DNA of 64,000 nucleotides. Source: Marinobacter aromaticivorans (lineage in GTDB: Bacteria > Pseudomonadota > Gammaproteobacteria > Pseudomonadales > Oleiphilaceae). Of the stretch, positions 25,182-36,518 are shown piece after piece. The stretch covers positions 372,001 through 436,000 of the forward strand of contig NZ_NIHD01000002.1 in NCBI RefSeq assembly GCF_002806975.1, given 5' to 3'. The notes under the pieces were generated by a model that was given only the letters and a program-made list of their open reading frames with translations, ran no database searches and was not told where the DNA came from. How positions within the stretch are numbered: the first letter of the stretch is position 1; the number at the start of each line of letters is the position of its first letter. The position numbers and the translations under genes were made by a program.

Positions 25182-25466
25182 CGCACCTACCTTTTCCAGC
25201 GCAATGGCGTAATCCTTACCTTTGCGGTGCTGTGAAACCAGATCCAGAATGGTTTCACCATCTTCCCCTGTGTCATTCAGGTTGCCGCCGGCTTCCACAA
25301 AGAAGCCCACAAAGCGTTCGAAATCCTCCGCTCGCATGGCCCGATAGGCTTTCAGCAGCGCCGTGTAATCCGACCCCTCGCCCCGGGGCTCTGCGACCAG
25401 AAAGCTCTTGACGCGCTCATCACTCCACTCTTCGCCAATAACCTTGGGTTTATCAGGGCCGCTCAT
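25155..25466 (-). CDS. PA4642 family protein
   Basis: A 103-residue cytoplasmic protein like Pseudomonas aeruginosa PA4642: MSGPDKPKVIGEEWSDERVKSFL, then YTALLKAYRAMRAEDFERFVGFFVEAGGNLNDTGEDGETILDLVSQHRKGKDYAIAL. The layout is that of a short ankyrin-like helical repeat. The function is unknown. The ATG at 25466 has AGGAG at about 9 bases, better than the GTG at 25472. Its 3' end lies within the hsp20 terminator. Confidence 0.85.
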   Translation of the reverse strand: MSGPDKPKVIGEEWSDERVKSFLVAEPRGEGSDYTALLKAYRAMRAEDFERFVGFFVEAGGNLNDTGEDGETILDLVSQHRKGKDYAIALEKVGAKKTTVAGS

Positions 25467-25498
25467 AACCACACTCTCCTCAATTGTCGGTTTCTTGC

Positions 25499-26332
25499 TC
25501 AGGGCAGTATTTCCACCGGCAGGTCGCCGGTGGAGATGGATTTGTTACATTCGGGATCGCGGATGGCAATTTCCACCCGACGATTCAGGGCGCGGTTTTC
25601 CGCCGAATCGTTTGGTGCAAGCGGGTTGGTTTCTGCGCGACCGGCGGCAACCACACGCTCGGCAGGCACCTGCCGGCTCATGACCAGTTGGTGCACCACC
25701 GATACTGCGCGGGCCGCAGACAGGTCCCAGTTGGAGCGGTATCGGCTGCTGGAAATAGGCCGGTCATCGGTGTAACCGGACACCAGCACATCGCCCGTAC
25801 AGTTCGCCAGCACGCCTACAACTCTTTCAATAATAGGGATCATCTCGGGTTTGATGGATGCCTCGCCAGAACGAAAGGTGGCTTCCTCTGAAAACCGGAT
25901 AACCACTTTGTTCTGGTCATAATTGACGCTCAGGGCTCCGGACGCCACTTCGTTTTCCAGTTCACGGATCATCCGGCTTGCCAGGTCTATGACGCCTTCG
26001 GAAACGGCCGTTGTTGCGGTCTCGGGTGCCCGCTCGTCAATAAATTCCGGCTCTCGGGCCTGGGAGTCATTGGGCTCGGGCAGGGAGACTGTGTCTGATT
26101 CCACCAGGGTAATGGGTGAGCCGCCGACATTCGCGGACAGCACGTTGGCAGAGCCAAACGCCACAGACATGGAGTTGGCCATGGCCCGGTATTTTTCGAT
26201 ATCCATTTCCGCAAAAGACAGCAGCAGAATAAAAAAGGTGAGTAACAGGGTGGCAAGATCGGCAAAGGTAACGATCCACGCGGGTGTCTGGTTTTTCAGC
26301 CGGGGCCTGCGGTTCTTACGGATCTGTTGCAA
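25499..26332 (-). CDS. pomB: MotB/PomB-type flagellar stator protein
   Basis: A 277-residue inner-membrane protein with one N-terminal membrane segment carrying the ion-path aspartate (TPAWIVTFADLATLLLTFFILLLSF, D25) and a C-terminal OmpA-like peptidoglycan-binding domain (VLVSGYTDDRPISSSRYRSNWDLSAARAVSVV, ending NRRVEIAI). It anchors the stator to the wall. The TTG at 26332 is chosen since GGGAGG sits 9 bases upstream and it follows the pomA stop by 4 bases; an upstream TTG at 26359 would overlap pomA. The Pom (sodium) assignment is by similarity and marine context. Confidence 0.85.
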   Translation of the reverse strand: MQQIRKNRRPRLKNQTPAWIVTFADLATLLLTFFILLLSFAEMDIEKYRAMANSMSVAFGSANVLSANVGGSPITLVESDTVSLPEPNDSQAREPEFIDERAPETATTAVSEGVIDLASRMIRELENEVASGALSVNYDQNKVVIRFSEEATFRSGEASIKPEMIPIIERVVGVLANCTGDVLVSGYTDDRPISSSRYRSNWDLSAARAVSVVHQLVMSRQVPAERVVAAGRAETNPLAPNDSAENRALNRRVEIAIRDPECNKSISTGDLPVEILP

Positions 26333-26336
26333 AACG

Positions 26337-27110
26337 TCAGACCTCCCGCTCCGGCGCAAGCCCGGTGCGGTGTTCCGGCGTCACAAAAGAAGAAAGCAGC
26401 TCGGTCATAACCCTCGGATTTTCACCGCGCATGATGTTGCGGATAGACGTGATGATCAGAACCTGGTTACGGCTTTCATCTTCAGCCTTGAGCTGCAGTT
26501 TGTCCGCCAGCGGCAGCGCAATCAGCTGGGCGATAAACGCGCCGTAGAGCGTTGTCAGCAACGCAATGGCCATAGCCGGGCCGATGGAGGACGGGTCATC
26601 CAGCGTATTGAGCATCTGCACCAGGCCCACCAGAGTACCCAGCATACCGATGGCCGGCGCAGACTCGCCAATACCCCGAAACACCCGTTCCGCCACTTCG
26701 TAACGCTCCGCCATCTGCTGGGACTCCTGGGCCAGGGCCTCTTCAACCAGTTCAGGCGGATGGCCATCCACGCACAGGTTGATGGCTTTTTGCAGGAATT
26801 CATTTCCGGTCTGATGATTTTCCAGGCCAAGAACACCCTCTTTGCGCACCACCAGAGCCAGGGCACCGGCCTCACGAATCAGCTCCGTAGGCCGGTCAAC
26901 TTTATCGGTAAAGGCCGCACTCATGGCCAGGCGGAAGGCGCTCATAACCGACGACATCCGGAACTTTACGAGCGTTACCGCAAAGGTGCCACCTACAACA
27001 ATCGCCAGCCCGGGGAGATTAAGAAAAGTGAGAAGCGAGGCATTTGCCAGCATGGCCAGCATAACAATCAGAATACCGGCGACAAGCCCTACGAGGGTGA
27101 GAATATCCAT
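26337..27110 (-). CDS. pomA: MotA/PomA-type flagellar stator protein
   Basis: A 257-residue four-segment membrane protein that, with the PomB partner, couples ion flow to flagellar rotation. Segments appear at about 2-21, 27-48, 145-170 and 178-200. Conserved features are FRGIGESAPAIGMLGTLVGLVQML, the cytoplasmic charged loop and PSSIGPAMAIALLTTLYGAFIAQLIALPLADKL. It is followed closely by pomB in a two-gene operon, a common arrangement for PomAB in marine gammaproteobacteria. Confidence 0.9.
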   Translation of the reverse strand: MDILTLVGLVAGILIVMLAMLANASLLTFLNLPGLAIVVGGTFAVTLVKFRMSSVMSAFRLAMSAAFTDKVDRPTELIREAGALALVVRKEGVLGLENHQTGNEFLQKAINLCVDGHPPELVEEALAQESQQMAERYEVAERVFRGIGESAPAIGMLGTLVGLVQMLNTLDDPSSIGPAMAIALLTTLYGAFIAQLIALPLADKLQLKAEDESRNQVLIITSIRNIMRGENPRVMTELLSSFVTPEHRTGLAPEREV

Positions 27111-27174
27111 GCATAGCCCTTGTAAATAGCCCTTACGGGTTGTTGTTTGTGCGCCTGGCCCGGCGCCGGCGCTC

Positions 27175-28002
27175 TCAGTCGCTACGTAACGTTTCTATAA
27201 CCGGCACCGTTTCCGGACGCACGCCACGCCACACCCGGAAGGATTCTGCAGCCTGCTCAACCAGCATACCCACGCCATCGAAGACCCGGGTCGCTCCGTT
27301 ATCCAGAGCCCACTGATTGAAGGTGGTTGTCTGTAAAGAATACATCATGTCATACACCACTGTGCCAGCCGCGATCACATTTGCGCAAAGGGGCGGCAAG
27401 TCGCCCTGCAGGCTGGCACTGGTGCCGTTGATAATCACATCAAACGGCTGGTCCGGCGCTTCAAACCCGCAGGCACCCAAAGTGGTTGCGCCCGCCTCAT
27501 CGGCAAACAGTGTTGCCAGCGCCTCGGCTTTGGCCACCGTACGGTTGGCGATCGTCAGGCTCGCGGGCTGCTGCGCAAGCAAGGGGCCCAGAACACCACG
27601 TACCGCCCCCCCGGCACCCAGAACCAGTATGCGTGCGCCTTTGAGCTGAACGCTGTGATTCGTTATCAGGTCCTGCACCAGGCCCTGGCCATCGGTGTTA
27701 TCGGCCACCAGCTGGCCTTGGCTGTTCTGATACAGGGTGTTGGCGGCCCCGGCTTTTTCGGCTCTGGCTGTTCGGCTTTGTGCCAGCGCCCAGGCCTGTT
27801 CCTTGAAAGGCACGGTTACGTTCAGACCCTTGCCGCCGCCTTCAAAGAAATGGCGAACCGTTTCCGCAAAGCCGTCAAGAGGCGCCTGAATTGCAATGTA
27901 CTCCACGGGTTCGCCAGTCTGGCTGGCAAACAGGCTGTGGATGCGCGGGGATTTACTGTGGCTGACCGGGTGGCCCACTACCGCATATAGCTCGTTACTC
28001 AT
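27175..28002 (-). CDS. aroE: Shikimate dehydrogenase
   Basis: A 275-residue NADP-dependent enzyme reducing 3-dehydroshikimate to shikimate in aromatic amino-acid synthesis. Marks are the N-terminal VVGHPVSHSKSPRIHSLF, the catalytic lysine in LNVTVPFKEQAW, NTDGQGLVQDL with the catalytic Asp, and the Rossmann motif VLGAGGAVRGVLGPL. It is downstream of hemF (12 bases), in the operon dprA-tsaC-hemF-aroE found in pseudomonads and relatives. Confidence 0.96.
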   Translation of the reverse strand: MSNELYAVVGHPVSHSKSPRIHSLFASQTGEPVEYIAIQAPLDGFAETVRHFFEGGGKGLNVTVPFKEQAWALAQSRTARAEKAGAANTLYQNSQGQLVADNTDGQGLVQDLITNHSVQLKGARILVLGAGGAVRGVLGPLLAQQPASLTIANRTVAKAEALATLFADEAGATTLGACGFEAPDQPFDVIINGTSASLQGDLPPLCANVIAAGTVVYDMMYSLQTTTFNQWALDNGATRVFDGVGMLVEQAAESFRVWRGVRPETVPVIETLRSD

Positions 28003-28014
28003 TGCTTGCCTCCC

Positions 28015-29522
<1,508 letters not shown>

Positions 29523-29566
29523 ATTGATGTTGTCGGGTCATGAACACAATGGATGATCACACCGGC

Positions 29567-30688
29567 TCAGGCAATTTTCTGGAAACCTCCGGGCGCGGAG
29601 CTCACCAGCCCCTCCAGCTCGAGAAGCAGAAGAGACTGGACGAGCTGGTCAGCCGGAAGACCGGTTGCCAGACACAGTGCGTCGGTTGACTGGGGATCAT
29701 ACCCTAATGCCTCAAACACCGCGATTTCCCGGCTGTCCAGAGCATCCACCCGGCTGGCTGCCGAGGGGCCTCCGGTTGACACAGGCAAGGACCAGGCCGC
29801 GCCCAGCTCTTCCAGAATATCGTCTACCTGATCAACCAGACGGGCGCCCTGCTTTATCAGATAGTGACAGCCACGAGCCACCGGGCTGTGGATGGAGCCC
29901 GGAATGGCGAACACCTCACGCCCCTGTTCCAGTGCCAGGCGCGCCGTGATCAGAGAGCCGCTTTTCAGGCCGGCTTCAACCACCAGTATGCCCCGGCCAA
30001 GGCCGCTGATAATGCGATTACGCTGCGGAAAGTGGGCCGCCCGCGCTGGCGTTCCCGGCGGGTATTCAGAAACCATTACCCCGTTTTCGATAACCCGCTC
30101 GCCAAGGCGACGGTGCTGGTTGGGGTAAATCCGGTCAAGCCCGCAGCCTATAACCGCGACAGTGGCATGCCCGGCATCCAGCGCTCCCGCGTGTGCTGCA
30201 CCGTCTACACCCAGGGCCAGGCCACTGGTAACCAGCAACCCCCGTTCACTCAGTTCGGCAGCAAAGCGCCGCGCATGGTCGAGCCCTGCAACCGTGGCAT
30301 TGCGGCTGCCGATAATACCAATCTGTTCGCGGCTCAGCAGCCTGCGATCACCCCTCGTATACAGCACCAGGGGCGCATCATGGATGTGCCTGAGCGCCTC
30401 CGGATAATCAGGATGTTGCCAGCTCACCATATCAATGCCGTGGCGTTCGCAGGCCCCGAGAATCTGCCTGACCTGGCTCACCGAGGCGTGGGTCTCATCC
30501 TGTTGCTGCCAGGCAATAAGTGCCGCAACGGTTTCAACGTGCAGACCGCACGCCTTGAGCGTTGCAGGGTTACTGGCAAGCAGGTCTGTAAGATCAGGTA
30601 TTGTCGCGAGCATGGCACGCCGCCGGGTGCGTGCAAATTTAGGCAAGCAGGTGAGAAACAGCCATTGCGCAGAAGGGGAAGAAAACAC
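29567..30688 (-). CDS. dprA: DNA processing protein DprA (Smf)
   Basis: A 373-residue protein that protects incoming single-stranded DNA and loads RecA during transformation. The Rossmann-like core shows IGIIGSRNATVAGLDHARRFAAELSERGLLVTSGLALGVDGAAHAGAL, AVIGCGLDRIYPNQHRRL and PRNRIISGLG-like FPQRNRIISGLGRGILVVEAGLKSGSLITARLALEQGREVFAIPGSI. The C-terminal helix-turn-helix (ALGYDPQSTDALCLATGLPADQLVQSLLLLELEGLV) is present. The start is GTG at 30688. It lies between the LysM gene and tsaC, its usual place. Confidence 0.95.
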   Translation of the reverse strand: MFSSPSAQWLFLTCLPKFARTRRRAMLATIPDLTDLLASNPATLKACGLHVETVAALIAWQQQDETHASVSQVRQILGACERHGIDMVSWQHPDYPEALRHIHDAPLVLYTRGDRRLLSREQIGIIGSRNATVAGLDHARRFAAELSERGLLVTSGLALGVDGAAHAGALDAGHATVAVIGCGLDRIYPNQHRRLGERVIENGVMVSEYPPGTPARAAHFPQRNRIISGLGRGILVVEAGLKSGSLITARLALEQGREVFAIPGSIHSPVARGCHYLIKQGARLVDQVDDILEELGAAWSLPVSTGGPSAASRVDALDSREIAVFEALGYDPQSTDALCLATGLPADQLVQSLLLLELEGLVSSAPGGFQKIA

Positions 30689-30712
30689 AGCGTCATCCTT
30701 GAAGACAGCAAA

Positions 30713-30733
30713 ACCGGGCCGTCCTGGCCCGGT
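30713..30733 (-). terminator. Terminator after the LysM gene
   Basis: The stem ACCGGGCC / GGCCCGGT with a 5-base loop (30713-30720, 30726-30733) is followed on the minus strand by TTTGC. It lies between the LysM gene stop and the dprA start. The same 8-base stem is used in the terminator after def. Confidence 0.65.
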
Positions 30734-30755
30734 GTTTATTTAACCGGTTATCGGA

Positions 30756-31775
30756 TCAGGGGTTGGTCACCTTGTCACCCACAGACAGCGGGCGGGTGGC
30801 CTGCAGAATCAGACCGTAACTCATTTTTTCATAAACCTGGAACACCATCAGCAAACCCGCCCGCTCAGAGGGCAATTCGATGGTTTCTTTGGTCACCGGG
30901 TCACGTACCAGGTTACCGCTTTTAAGAATGGCCATCACATTGCCGGCTTCCAGACCCTCACGGGTGCCCCGGTTGATCGCCACAACGTTGTACTGGCCAA
31001 TCTGGGTAACACCGCCATCCACAGCGATCATTTTGCCTTCAATCTGATCATCGGGAGAACTGGGCACAAAAGTTGTCGTCAGGCGGCGGTCTTCATTAAC
31101 CAGCAGGCGATCGCCGATGCGCACTTCCTCGCTGGAGCGAGTCAGGTTTACGGTCAGAACATCACCGTTTTCTGCAACCACATCACCACGGCCAATGCTG
31201 CGCGCCTCCAGGCCGAGAAACTCTCCGGTATCCGGGTCCACAAATTCCGTGCTGCGACGGAACACACCGACCTTGTCCGCCGGCTTTTCACCACGGGCAT
31301 ACAGCCGGTCACCGGCACCGATAACAATGCGGCCATCCGCGCCTTCGAGCACATAGGGTGCGGCGCTGATCAATTCGGGGGTGACAATGCGGGTGTCGGT
31401 GAGAAAGCTGCTGATTGCATCCAGAGGTATGGCAGGGATGGGGGTATCAATCGGCTCGGAGCGTACCTTTGGCGACAGTTTCACAACGCCGTTGCCGGAC
31501 GTCACCTTGGTAACCCGGGGTTTGCCGTCGATATAAACCAGGGCAAGCCGGTCGCCCGGATAAATCAGGTGCGGGTTGGCAACCTGAGGATTGACATGCC
31601 AGATTTCCGGCCAGTACCACGGGTTTTTCAGAAAACGCCCCGAAATATCCCAGAGGGTATCACCCTTTACAACAGTGTAACGCTCAGGGTGATCATTCCG
31701 CAGTTCTGGTGCAGCATGAGCCCAGGAGGTTAACAGCAGCATAGTTGCTGCCAGAGCGTACAGCAGTTTCCTCAT
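30756..31775 (-). CDS. LysM domain exported protein
   Basis: A 339-residue protein with a signal peptide (MRKLLYALAATMLLLTSWAHA) and one LysM domain at about 32-80 (RYTVVKGDTLWDISGRFLKNPWYWPEIWHVNPQVANPHLIYPGDRLALV), followed by a long beta-rich part of unknown function. LysM binds peptidoglycan. Genes of this type stand upstream of dprA and divergent from def in Pseudomonas and relatives, as here. Confidence 0.93.
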   Translation of the reverse strand: MRKLLYALAATMLLLTSWAHAAPELRNDHPERYTVVKGDTLWDISGRFLKNPWYWPEIWHVNPQVANPHLIYPGDRLALVYIDGKPRVTKVTSGNGVVKLSPKVRSEPIDTPIPAIPLDAISSFLTDTRIVTPELISAAPYVLEGADGRIVIGAGDRLYARGEKPADKVGVFRRSTEFVDPDTGEFLGLEARSIGRGDVVAENGDVLTVNLTRSSEEVRIGDRLLVNEDRRLTTTFVPSSPDDQIEGKMIAVDGGVTQIGQYNVVAINRGTREGLEAGNVMAILKSGNLVRDPVTKETIELPSERAGLLMVFQVYEKMSYGLILQATRPLSVGDKVTNP

Positions 31776-32159
31776 TGTCCAAGTCCTTGATCGCGTGCCT
31801 TGATTCTATGCATTCTGATATGGATGCAGCCGGTTTTCTGCAGCTTATTACGTTGTTATGCAACTTACTATAGAAGAAGTCTCGCAAATTGTGATGTTAT
31901 CTTTTGTTCTTCCAGTAAATTCTATGCCATCTGTGAAAGTTTTTAACTATCGCCTGATCAGTTTGTACTCAATCGACGAATTGTTGGATAATGTACCCGA
32001 CAGGCACAACACTGCGTTCAGTAACGCATTAGTAGTGTGAAGGGAACAATTTGCGCTCTACGCTGTCGCATTTCAGAGACCACCTTCACACAGTTACAAA
32101 AGAGAACGTTAAAAGTCAGGCGGTAACCATTCGCCACCCGGACCAAAAGCACGAACACT
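31776..32159 (+). promoter_or_regulatory. Divergent promoter region between the LysM gene and def
   Basis: A 384-base AT-richer stretch between divergent genes with no convincing coding frame. On the plus strand a sigma-70-like pair TTGTAC (31963-31968) and GATAAT (31987-31992) with an 18-base spacer could drive def, leaving a leader of about 160 bases. The LysM promoter should lie toward 31776-31900 but was not pinned down. Confidence 0.5.
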
Positions 32160-32663
32160 ATGATACTAGACATTCTCGAATACCCGGACCCCCGTTTGCG
32201 CACCATTGCCAAACGGGTAGATGAACTGACGGACGCCGACCGCACTCTGATCGACGACATGTTCGAGACCATGTACGATGCGCCCGGCATTGGCTTGGCG
32301 GCGACCCAGGTCAATGTGCACAAGCAGATCATCGTTATGGATCTGTCTGAAGACAAAAGTGAGCCAATGGTGTTTATCAACCCGGAGGTTGAAGTACTGG
32401 ATGGCGAACTTGAAGCCATGCAGGAAGGCTGCCTTTCGGTTCCCGGCTTTTATGAAGACGTAGAGCGTGTGGAACACTGTATGGTCCGCGCTCTGGACCG
32501 TGACGGAAAGCCTTTTGAAATGGAAGCCCGCGGTCTGCTGGCGGTTTGCATCCAGCATGAGATGGACCACCTGAATGGCAAGCTGTTCGTAGACTATCTG
32601 AGCAACCTCAAGCGCACCCGCATTCGCAAGAAGCTGGAAAAGCTGCACAAACAAAGCGCATGA
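32160..32663 (+). CDS. def: Peptide deformylase
   Basis: A 167-residue metalloenzyme that removes the formyl group from nascent proteins. The three family motifs are [17 protein letters not shown] and the metal site QHEMDHLNG (HExxH). Type 1 length. It is followed by a terminator-like hairpin and then fmt, whose product adds the formyl group to initiator tRNA, so the two act at opposite ends of the formyl-methionine cycle. Confidence 0.97.
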   Translation: MILDILEYPDPRLRTIAKRVDELTDADRTLIDDMFETMYDAPGIGLAATQVNVHKQIIVMDLSEDKSEPMVFINPEVEVLDGELEAMQEGCLSVPGFYEDVERVEHCMVRALDRDGKPFEMEARGLLAVCIQHEMDHLNGKLFVDYLSNLKRTRIRKKLEKLHKQSA

Positions 32664-32710
32664 CCTTGCCTGAAGGGCGCATCACGATTTGTAGTTTCAG
32701 ATAATATCGG

Positions 32711-32735
32711 ACCGGGCCAAGGCCCGGTCTTTTCG
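32711..32735 (+). terminator. Terminator between def and fmt
   Basis: ACCGGGCC (32711-32718), two-base loop AA, GGCCCGGT (32721-32728), then CTTTTCG. It could partly end def transcripts before fmt, so fmt may depend on readthrough or a promoter of its own. Confidence 0.6.
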
Positions 32736-32773
32736 TATTCAACTCGTATTCAACGAAACAGAGACCCAACACT

Positions 32774-33709
32774 GTGCGACTTGTTTTTGCCGGCACCCCG
32801 GATTTCGCAGCTACCGCTCTCAAGGCATTACTGGGCACCCATCACACCATAGTGGGCGTTTACTCCCAGCCGGACCGGCCGGCAGGCCGCGGGCGCAAGC
32901 TTCAGCCCAGCCCGGTCAAACAGGTAGCTGAGGATAGCGGGATCCCGGTATTCCAGCCGGCAAGCCTGAAAACCCCGGAAGCGCAGCAGGAACTGGCCGC
33001 ACTGCGGCCTGATGTGATGATTGTTGCGGCCTACGGACTGATTCTGCCGGAAGCCGTGTTGCAAATTCCTGCCCACGGCTGTCTCAACATTCACGCATCG
33101 CTCTTGCCCCGCTGGCGTGGCGCCGCGCCTATCCAGCGCGCCATTGCCGCCGGTGATACAGAAACCGGCATTACCATCATGCAGATGGACAAAGGCCTGG
33201 ATACGGGCGACATGCTGCTGAAATCCGTAACCCCAATCGCAGCGGATGATACCGGCGGCAGTCTTCACGACCGCCTTGCGGAGTTGGGCGGCAAGGCCAT
33301 TGTTGAAGCTCTGGATCTGCTGGAAAAGGGCGAGCTTCAGGGCGAAGCGCAGGATGACGAACAGGCTTGCTATGCTCACAAACTGTCGAAGGAAGAAGGT
33401 CATATCGACTGGTCCCGGAGCGCTTCGGACATAGAACGCCTGGTTCGCGCCTTCAACCCCTGGCCCGGTACCTACACAGATCTTGAACAGCAACGCCTGC
33501 GAATTCACGAGGCCACGGCCATCGACGAACAAAGCCGGAAACCGGCTGGTACGGTAATCCGGCGCGAGAGGGAAGGTATTGATATTGCCTGTGGCAGAGG
33601 TGTCCTGCGTGTTACCAGGCTGCAGTTGCCGGGTTCCCGCGCCCAGAGCGTGAATGACCTGATTAATGGTGGCAAGCAGCTGCTGTTACCCGGGCAGGAG
33701 CTGCACTGA
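32774..33709 (+). CDS. fmt: Methionyl-tRNA formyltransferase
   Basis: A 311-residue enzyme that formylates Met-tRNA initiator using 10-formyl-THF. Marks are VFAGTPDFAATALKAL, VYSQPDRPAGRGRKLQPSPVK, the catalytic loop LNIHASLLPRWRGAAPIQRAI and GITIMQMDKGLDTGDML, followed by the C-terminal OB-like domain. Starts with GTG at 32774. The rsmB gene begins 1 base after the stop. Confidence 0.97.
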   Translation: MRLVFAGTPDFAATALKALLGTHHTIVGVYSQPDRPAGRGRKLQPSPVKQVAEDSGIPVFQPASLKTPEAQQELAALRPDVMIVAAYGLILPEAVLQIPAHGCLNIHASLLPRWRGAAPIQRAIAAGDTETGITIMQMDKGLDTGDMLLKSVTPIAADDTGGSLHDRLAELGGKAIVEALDLLEKGELQGEAQDDEQACYAHKLSKEEGHIDWSRSASDIERLVRAFNPWPGTYTDLEQQRLRIHEATAIDEQSRKPAGTVIRREREGIDIACGRGVLRVTRLQLPGSRAQSVNDLINGGKQLLLPGQELH

Positions 33710-33710
33710 G

Positions 33711-35012
33711 ATGGGTGACGTCCACCGCCCCTTACGCGCTGTTGCCGCCGATGTGCTGCTGTCGGTGGAAAACGGCGTATCACTGTCCCAGTGTCTGCCA
33801 CCGGCCCTGCAAACCCTGGCGCCCGGCGAGCGCCCGGCGCTTCAGGCACTTTGCTACGGCACCTGCCGCTGGTTTCACCGCCTCGACGATGAACTGAGCA
33901 GCCGGCTGAAAAAACCGCTGAAAAAACCGGACCGCATTGTGCACCACCTTATGCTGGTGGCTCTCTTTCAGCTGCGCTTCAGCCAGCAGGCCCCTTACGC
34001 CATACTGAACGAATCTGTAGAGGCCTGCCGCGCGCTGGACAAACCCCATCTCACGGGCCTGGTCAACGGTGTGTTGCGCTCTGCCGAACGCGAAGGTGCA
34101 CCGGAACCGAAAAACGATGCCAGCCGATTCAGCCACCCTGGCTGGATGGTGGCAAAGCTCCGCCATAACTGGCCCGACAACTGGCAGCAGATTCTGCATG
34201 CGAACAACACCCAGGCCCCCATGACATTGCGAGTGAACGCCTTGCGCTTCAGCCGCAACGAGTATCTTGCGCTGCTGCTCGAAGCCGGTGTTGCAGCATC
34301 TGCCACTCGCTTTGCGCCGCACGGCATCCAGCTCAGCCGACCGGTGCAGGTAGACCAGTTACCCTGGTTTGCCGACGGCGCCGTCAGCGTACAGGACGAA
34401 GCCGCGCAGCTTTGCACCACGCTGCTGGACCTTGCGCCCGGGCAAAGGGTTCTGGACGCCTGCGCTGCCCCCGGCGGGAAAACCTGCGCCATCCTGGAAA
34501 GCCAGGCGGAACTCGCGGAGGTCATTGCCATCGACGAATCCTCCTCCCGCCTGCCCCGGGTTCAGGAAAATCTGGACCGGCTGGGTTTACACGCCAGCCT
34601 GCTGCAGGCAGATGCAGCAGACACCGGGCAGTGGTGGGACGGAAACCTCTTTGACCGCATACTGCTTGATGTGCCCTGCAGCGCCAGTGGCGTTATCCGC
34701 CGCCACCCGGATATCAAACTGCTGCGCCGGGAAACCGATATTGCACCTCTTGCTGCCATACAGACCGGGCTTCTGGAGTCCATGTGGTCTGTGCTGAAAC
34801 CGGGCGGACGCCTGGTTTATGCAACCTGTTCCGTGTTCCCCCAGGAAAATCACCGTATAATCCAGAGGTTCCTCAAACAGCAGAACGGTGCCGTTCTTGT
34901 TGAGCCAGACGTTCAGTGGGGGCACGATATGGGTGCAGGGCGACAGCTTCTCCCCGATCCATCCAGCCATGACGGCTTTTTCTACGCCGTACTGGAGAAA
35001 CCTGAGTCATGA
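33711..35012 (+). CDS. rsmB: 16S rRNA (cytosine-967-C5)-methyltransferase
   Basis: A 433-residue enzyme with an N-terminal NusB-like RNA-binding domain ([19 protein letters not shown], about residues 5-140) and a SAM-dependent methyltransferase domain ([17 protein letters not shown]). The catalytic cysteines are in [19 protein letters not shown] and [12 protein letters not shown]. The ATG at 33711 has GGAG at 33697-33700; the frame upstream within fmt is not used. It overlaps trkA by 4 bases. Confidence 0.95.
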   Translation: MGDVHRPLRAVAADVLLSVENGVSLSQCLPPALQTLAPGERPALQALCYGTCRWFHRLDDELSSRLKKPLKKPDRIVHHLMLVALFQLRFSQQAPYAILNESVEACRALDKPHLTGLVNGVLRSAEREGAPEPKNDASRFSHPGWMVAKLRHNWPDNWQQILHANNTQAPMTLRVNALRFSRNEYLALLLEAGVAASATRFAPHGIQLSRPVQVDQLPWFADGAVSVQDEAAQLCTTLLDLAPGQRVLDACAAPGGKTCAILESQAELAEVIAIDESSSRLPRVQENLDRLGLHASLLQADAADTGQWWDGNLFDRILLDVPCSASGVIRRHPDIKLLRRETDIAPLAAIQTGLLESMWSVLKPGGRLVYATCSVFPQENHRIIQRFLKQQNGAVLVEPDVQWGHDMGAGRQLLPDPSSHDGFFYAVLEKPES

Positions 35013-36385
35013 AGATCCTGATCCTCGGTGCCGGCCAGGTAGGCGGCACGCTGGCTGAAAACCTCGCCAGCGAAGCCAATGATATAACGGTTGTCGACAC
35101 AGACCCGGTGCGCCTTCGCGAACTGCAGGACCGCCTTGATATCCGCACGGTACAGGGCAAGGCTTCCTATCCCACGGTGCTGGATCAGGCCGATGCCGAC
35201 AATGCCGACATGCTGATTGCGGTTACCAACAGCGACGAAACCAATATGGTGGCGTGCCAGATAGCCAGCATCCTGTACAGCACACCCACCAAAATCAGCC
35301 GCATACGAGCCAGCGCCTATCTATCCAACAACAAGCTTTTCGAAAAAAACGGTGGCTTCCCGGTTGATGTGATGATCAGCCCGGAGCATCTGGTTACCCG
35401 GCACATCACCCGTTTGATTGAGTACCCCGGCGCTCTGCAGGTACTGGAGTTCTCCAAAGGCCTGGTTCGGCTGGTGGCCATTCGGGCTACCGAAGGTGGG
35501 CCGCTGGTAGGCCGCGAGCTGTCGTACCTGCGCACGCACATGCCGAAAATCGAGACCCGGGTTGCTGCAATTTTTCGCAAAGATCGCGCCATCATGCCCC
35601 GGGGGGATACGGTACTTGAAGATGGCGATGAGGTATTTTTCATTGCCGGCGCCGATCACATCCGCTCGGTCATGAGTGAACTGCAACCGCTGGTAAAAAA
35701 CTACAAACGCATTTTTATCTGCGGCGGCGGCAATATCGGTCAGCGCCTGGCCTATACCCTGGAAAACCGGTATCAGGTAAAGCTGCTGGAACGTAACCAT
35801 GAACGCTGTGTTCTGCTCTCGGAAAATCTGCGCAAAACCGTGGTGCTGGAAGGCAATGCTGCAGACAAAGACATACTGCTGGAAGAGAACATCGAGAACA
35901 CCGACGTGTTCTGCGCCGTAACCAACGACGACGAAGCCAACATCATGGCTTCATTGCTGGCCAAGCGGCTGGGAGCGCGCAAGGTATTCACCCTGATCAA
36001 CAACCCGGATTACGTGGATCTGATCCAGGGTGGCGAGATTGATGTTGCGATTTCACCCCAGCAGACCACCATCGGCAGCCTGCTCACCCACGTGCGCCGG
36101 GGCGACGTTGTAAACGTTCACTCACTGCGCAGAGGCGCTGCCGAGGCCATCGAAGCCATCGCCCACGGAGACCACAAATCCTCCAAAGTGGTGGGCAGGC
36201 GGCTGGATGAAATCAATCTGCCCCAGGGGGCGACCATAGGTGCGATCGTTCGCCACAACGAGGTACTGATCGCCCACGACCATCTGCGGGTGCAGCCGGA
36301 TGACCATGTAATTCTGTTCCTGGTGGACAAGTCCCGGGTGCGGGAGGTTGAAAAACTCTTCTCCGTAGGGCTTACATTCTTCTAG
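35009..36385 (+). CDS. trkA: Trk potassium uptake regulatory protein TrkA
   Basis: A 458-residue cytoplasmic NAD-binding regulator of TrkH/TrkG potassium channels. It has two RCK units, each with a dinucleotide-binding glycine motif ([16 protein letters not shown] near the start and [16 protein letters not shown] near residue 236) and a TrkA-C domain. Potassium uptake matters for salt adaptation. It follows rsmB with a 4-base ATGA overlap, the standard fmt-rsmB-trkA order. Confidence 0.97.
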   Translation: MKILILGAGQVGGTLAENLASEANDITVVDTDPVRLRELQDRLDIRTVQGKASYPTVLDQADADNADMLIAVTNSDETNMVACQIASILYSTPTKISRIRASAYLSNNKLFEKNGGFPVDVMISPEHLVTRHITRLIEYPGALQVLEFSKGLVRLVAIRATEGGPLVGRELSYLRTHMPKIETRVAAIFRKDRAIMPRGDTVLEDGDEVFFIAGADHIRSVMSELQPLVKNYKRIFICGGGNIGQRLAYTLENRYQVKLLERNHERCVLLSENLRKTVVLEGNAADKDILLEENIENTDVFCAVTNDDEANIMASLLAKRLGARKVFTLINNPDYVDLIQGGEIDVAISPQQTTIGSLLTHVRRGDVVNVHSLRRGAAEAIEAIAHGDHKSSKVVGRRLDEINLPQGATIGAIVRHNEVLIAHDHLRVQPDDHVILFLVDKSRVREVEKLFSVGLTFF

Positions 36386-36411
36386 TGCAAAATCAACAGC
36401 ATAAAGACTCC

Positions 36412-36441
36412 TTAGAAATACCGCTTTGGCGCGCGTATAAT
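36412..36441 (+). promoter_or_regulatory. Promoter of glyQ-glyS
   Basis: A perfect TATAAT at 36436-36441 with TTAGAA at 36412-36417, spacer 18. It lies inside a partial palindrome TGGCGCGCGTATAATGCGCCA. The leader to the glyQ GTG is about 70 bases. Confidence 0.65.
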
Positions 36442-36518
36442 GCGCCATTTTTGGCATGACCCTCTTCCGGGCGAAATGAAGAGCGGCTACACACAGACCG
36501 AATCAGCAGGCAAACGTT

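Noticed and set aside
31858..32040. 60-residue plus-strand frame upstream of def
   Set aside because: AT-rich promoter region, no ribosome-binding site, and a promoter-like pair lies inside it.
36429..36448. Palindrome around the glyQ -10 box as a repressor site
   Set aside because: It is short and GC-driven, and no regulator for it is apparent; kept only as promoter context.
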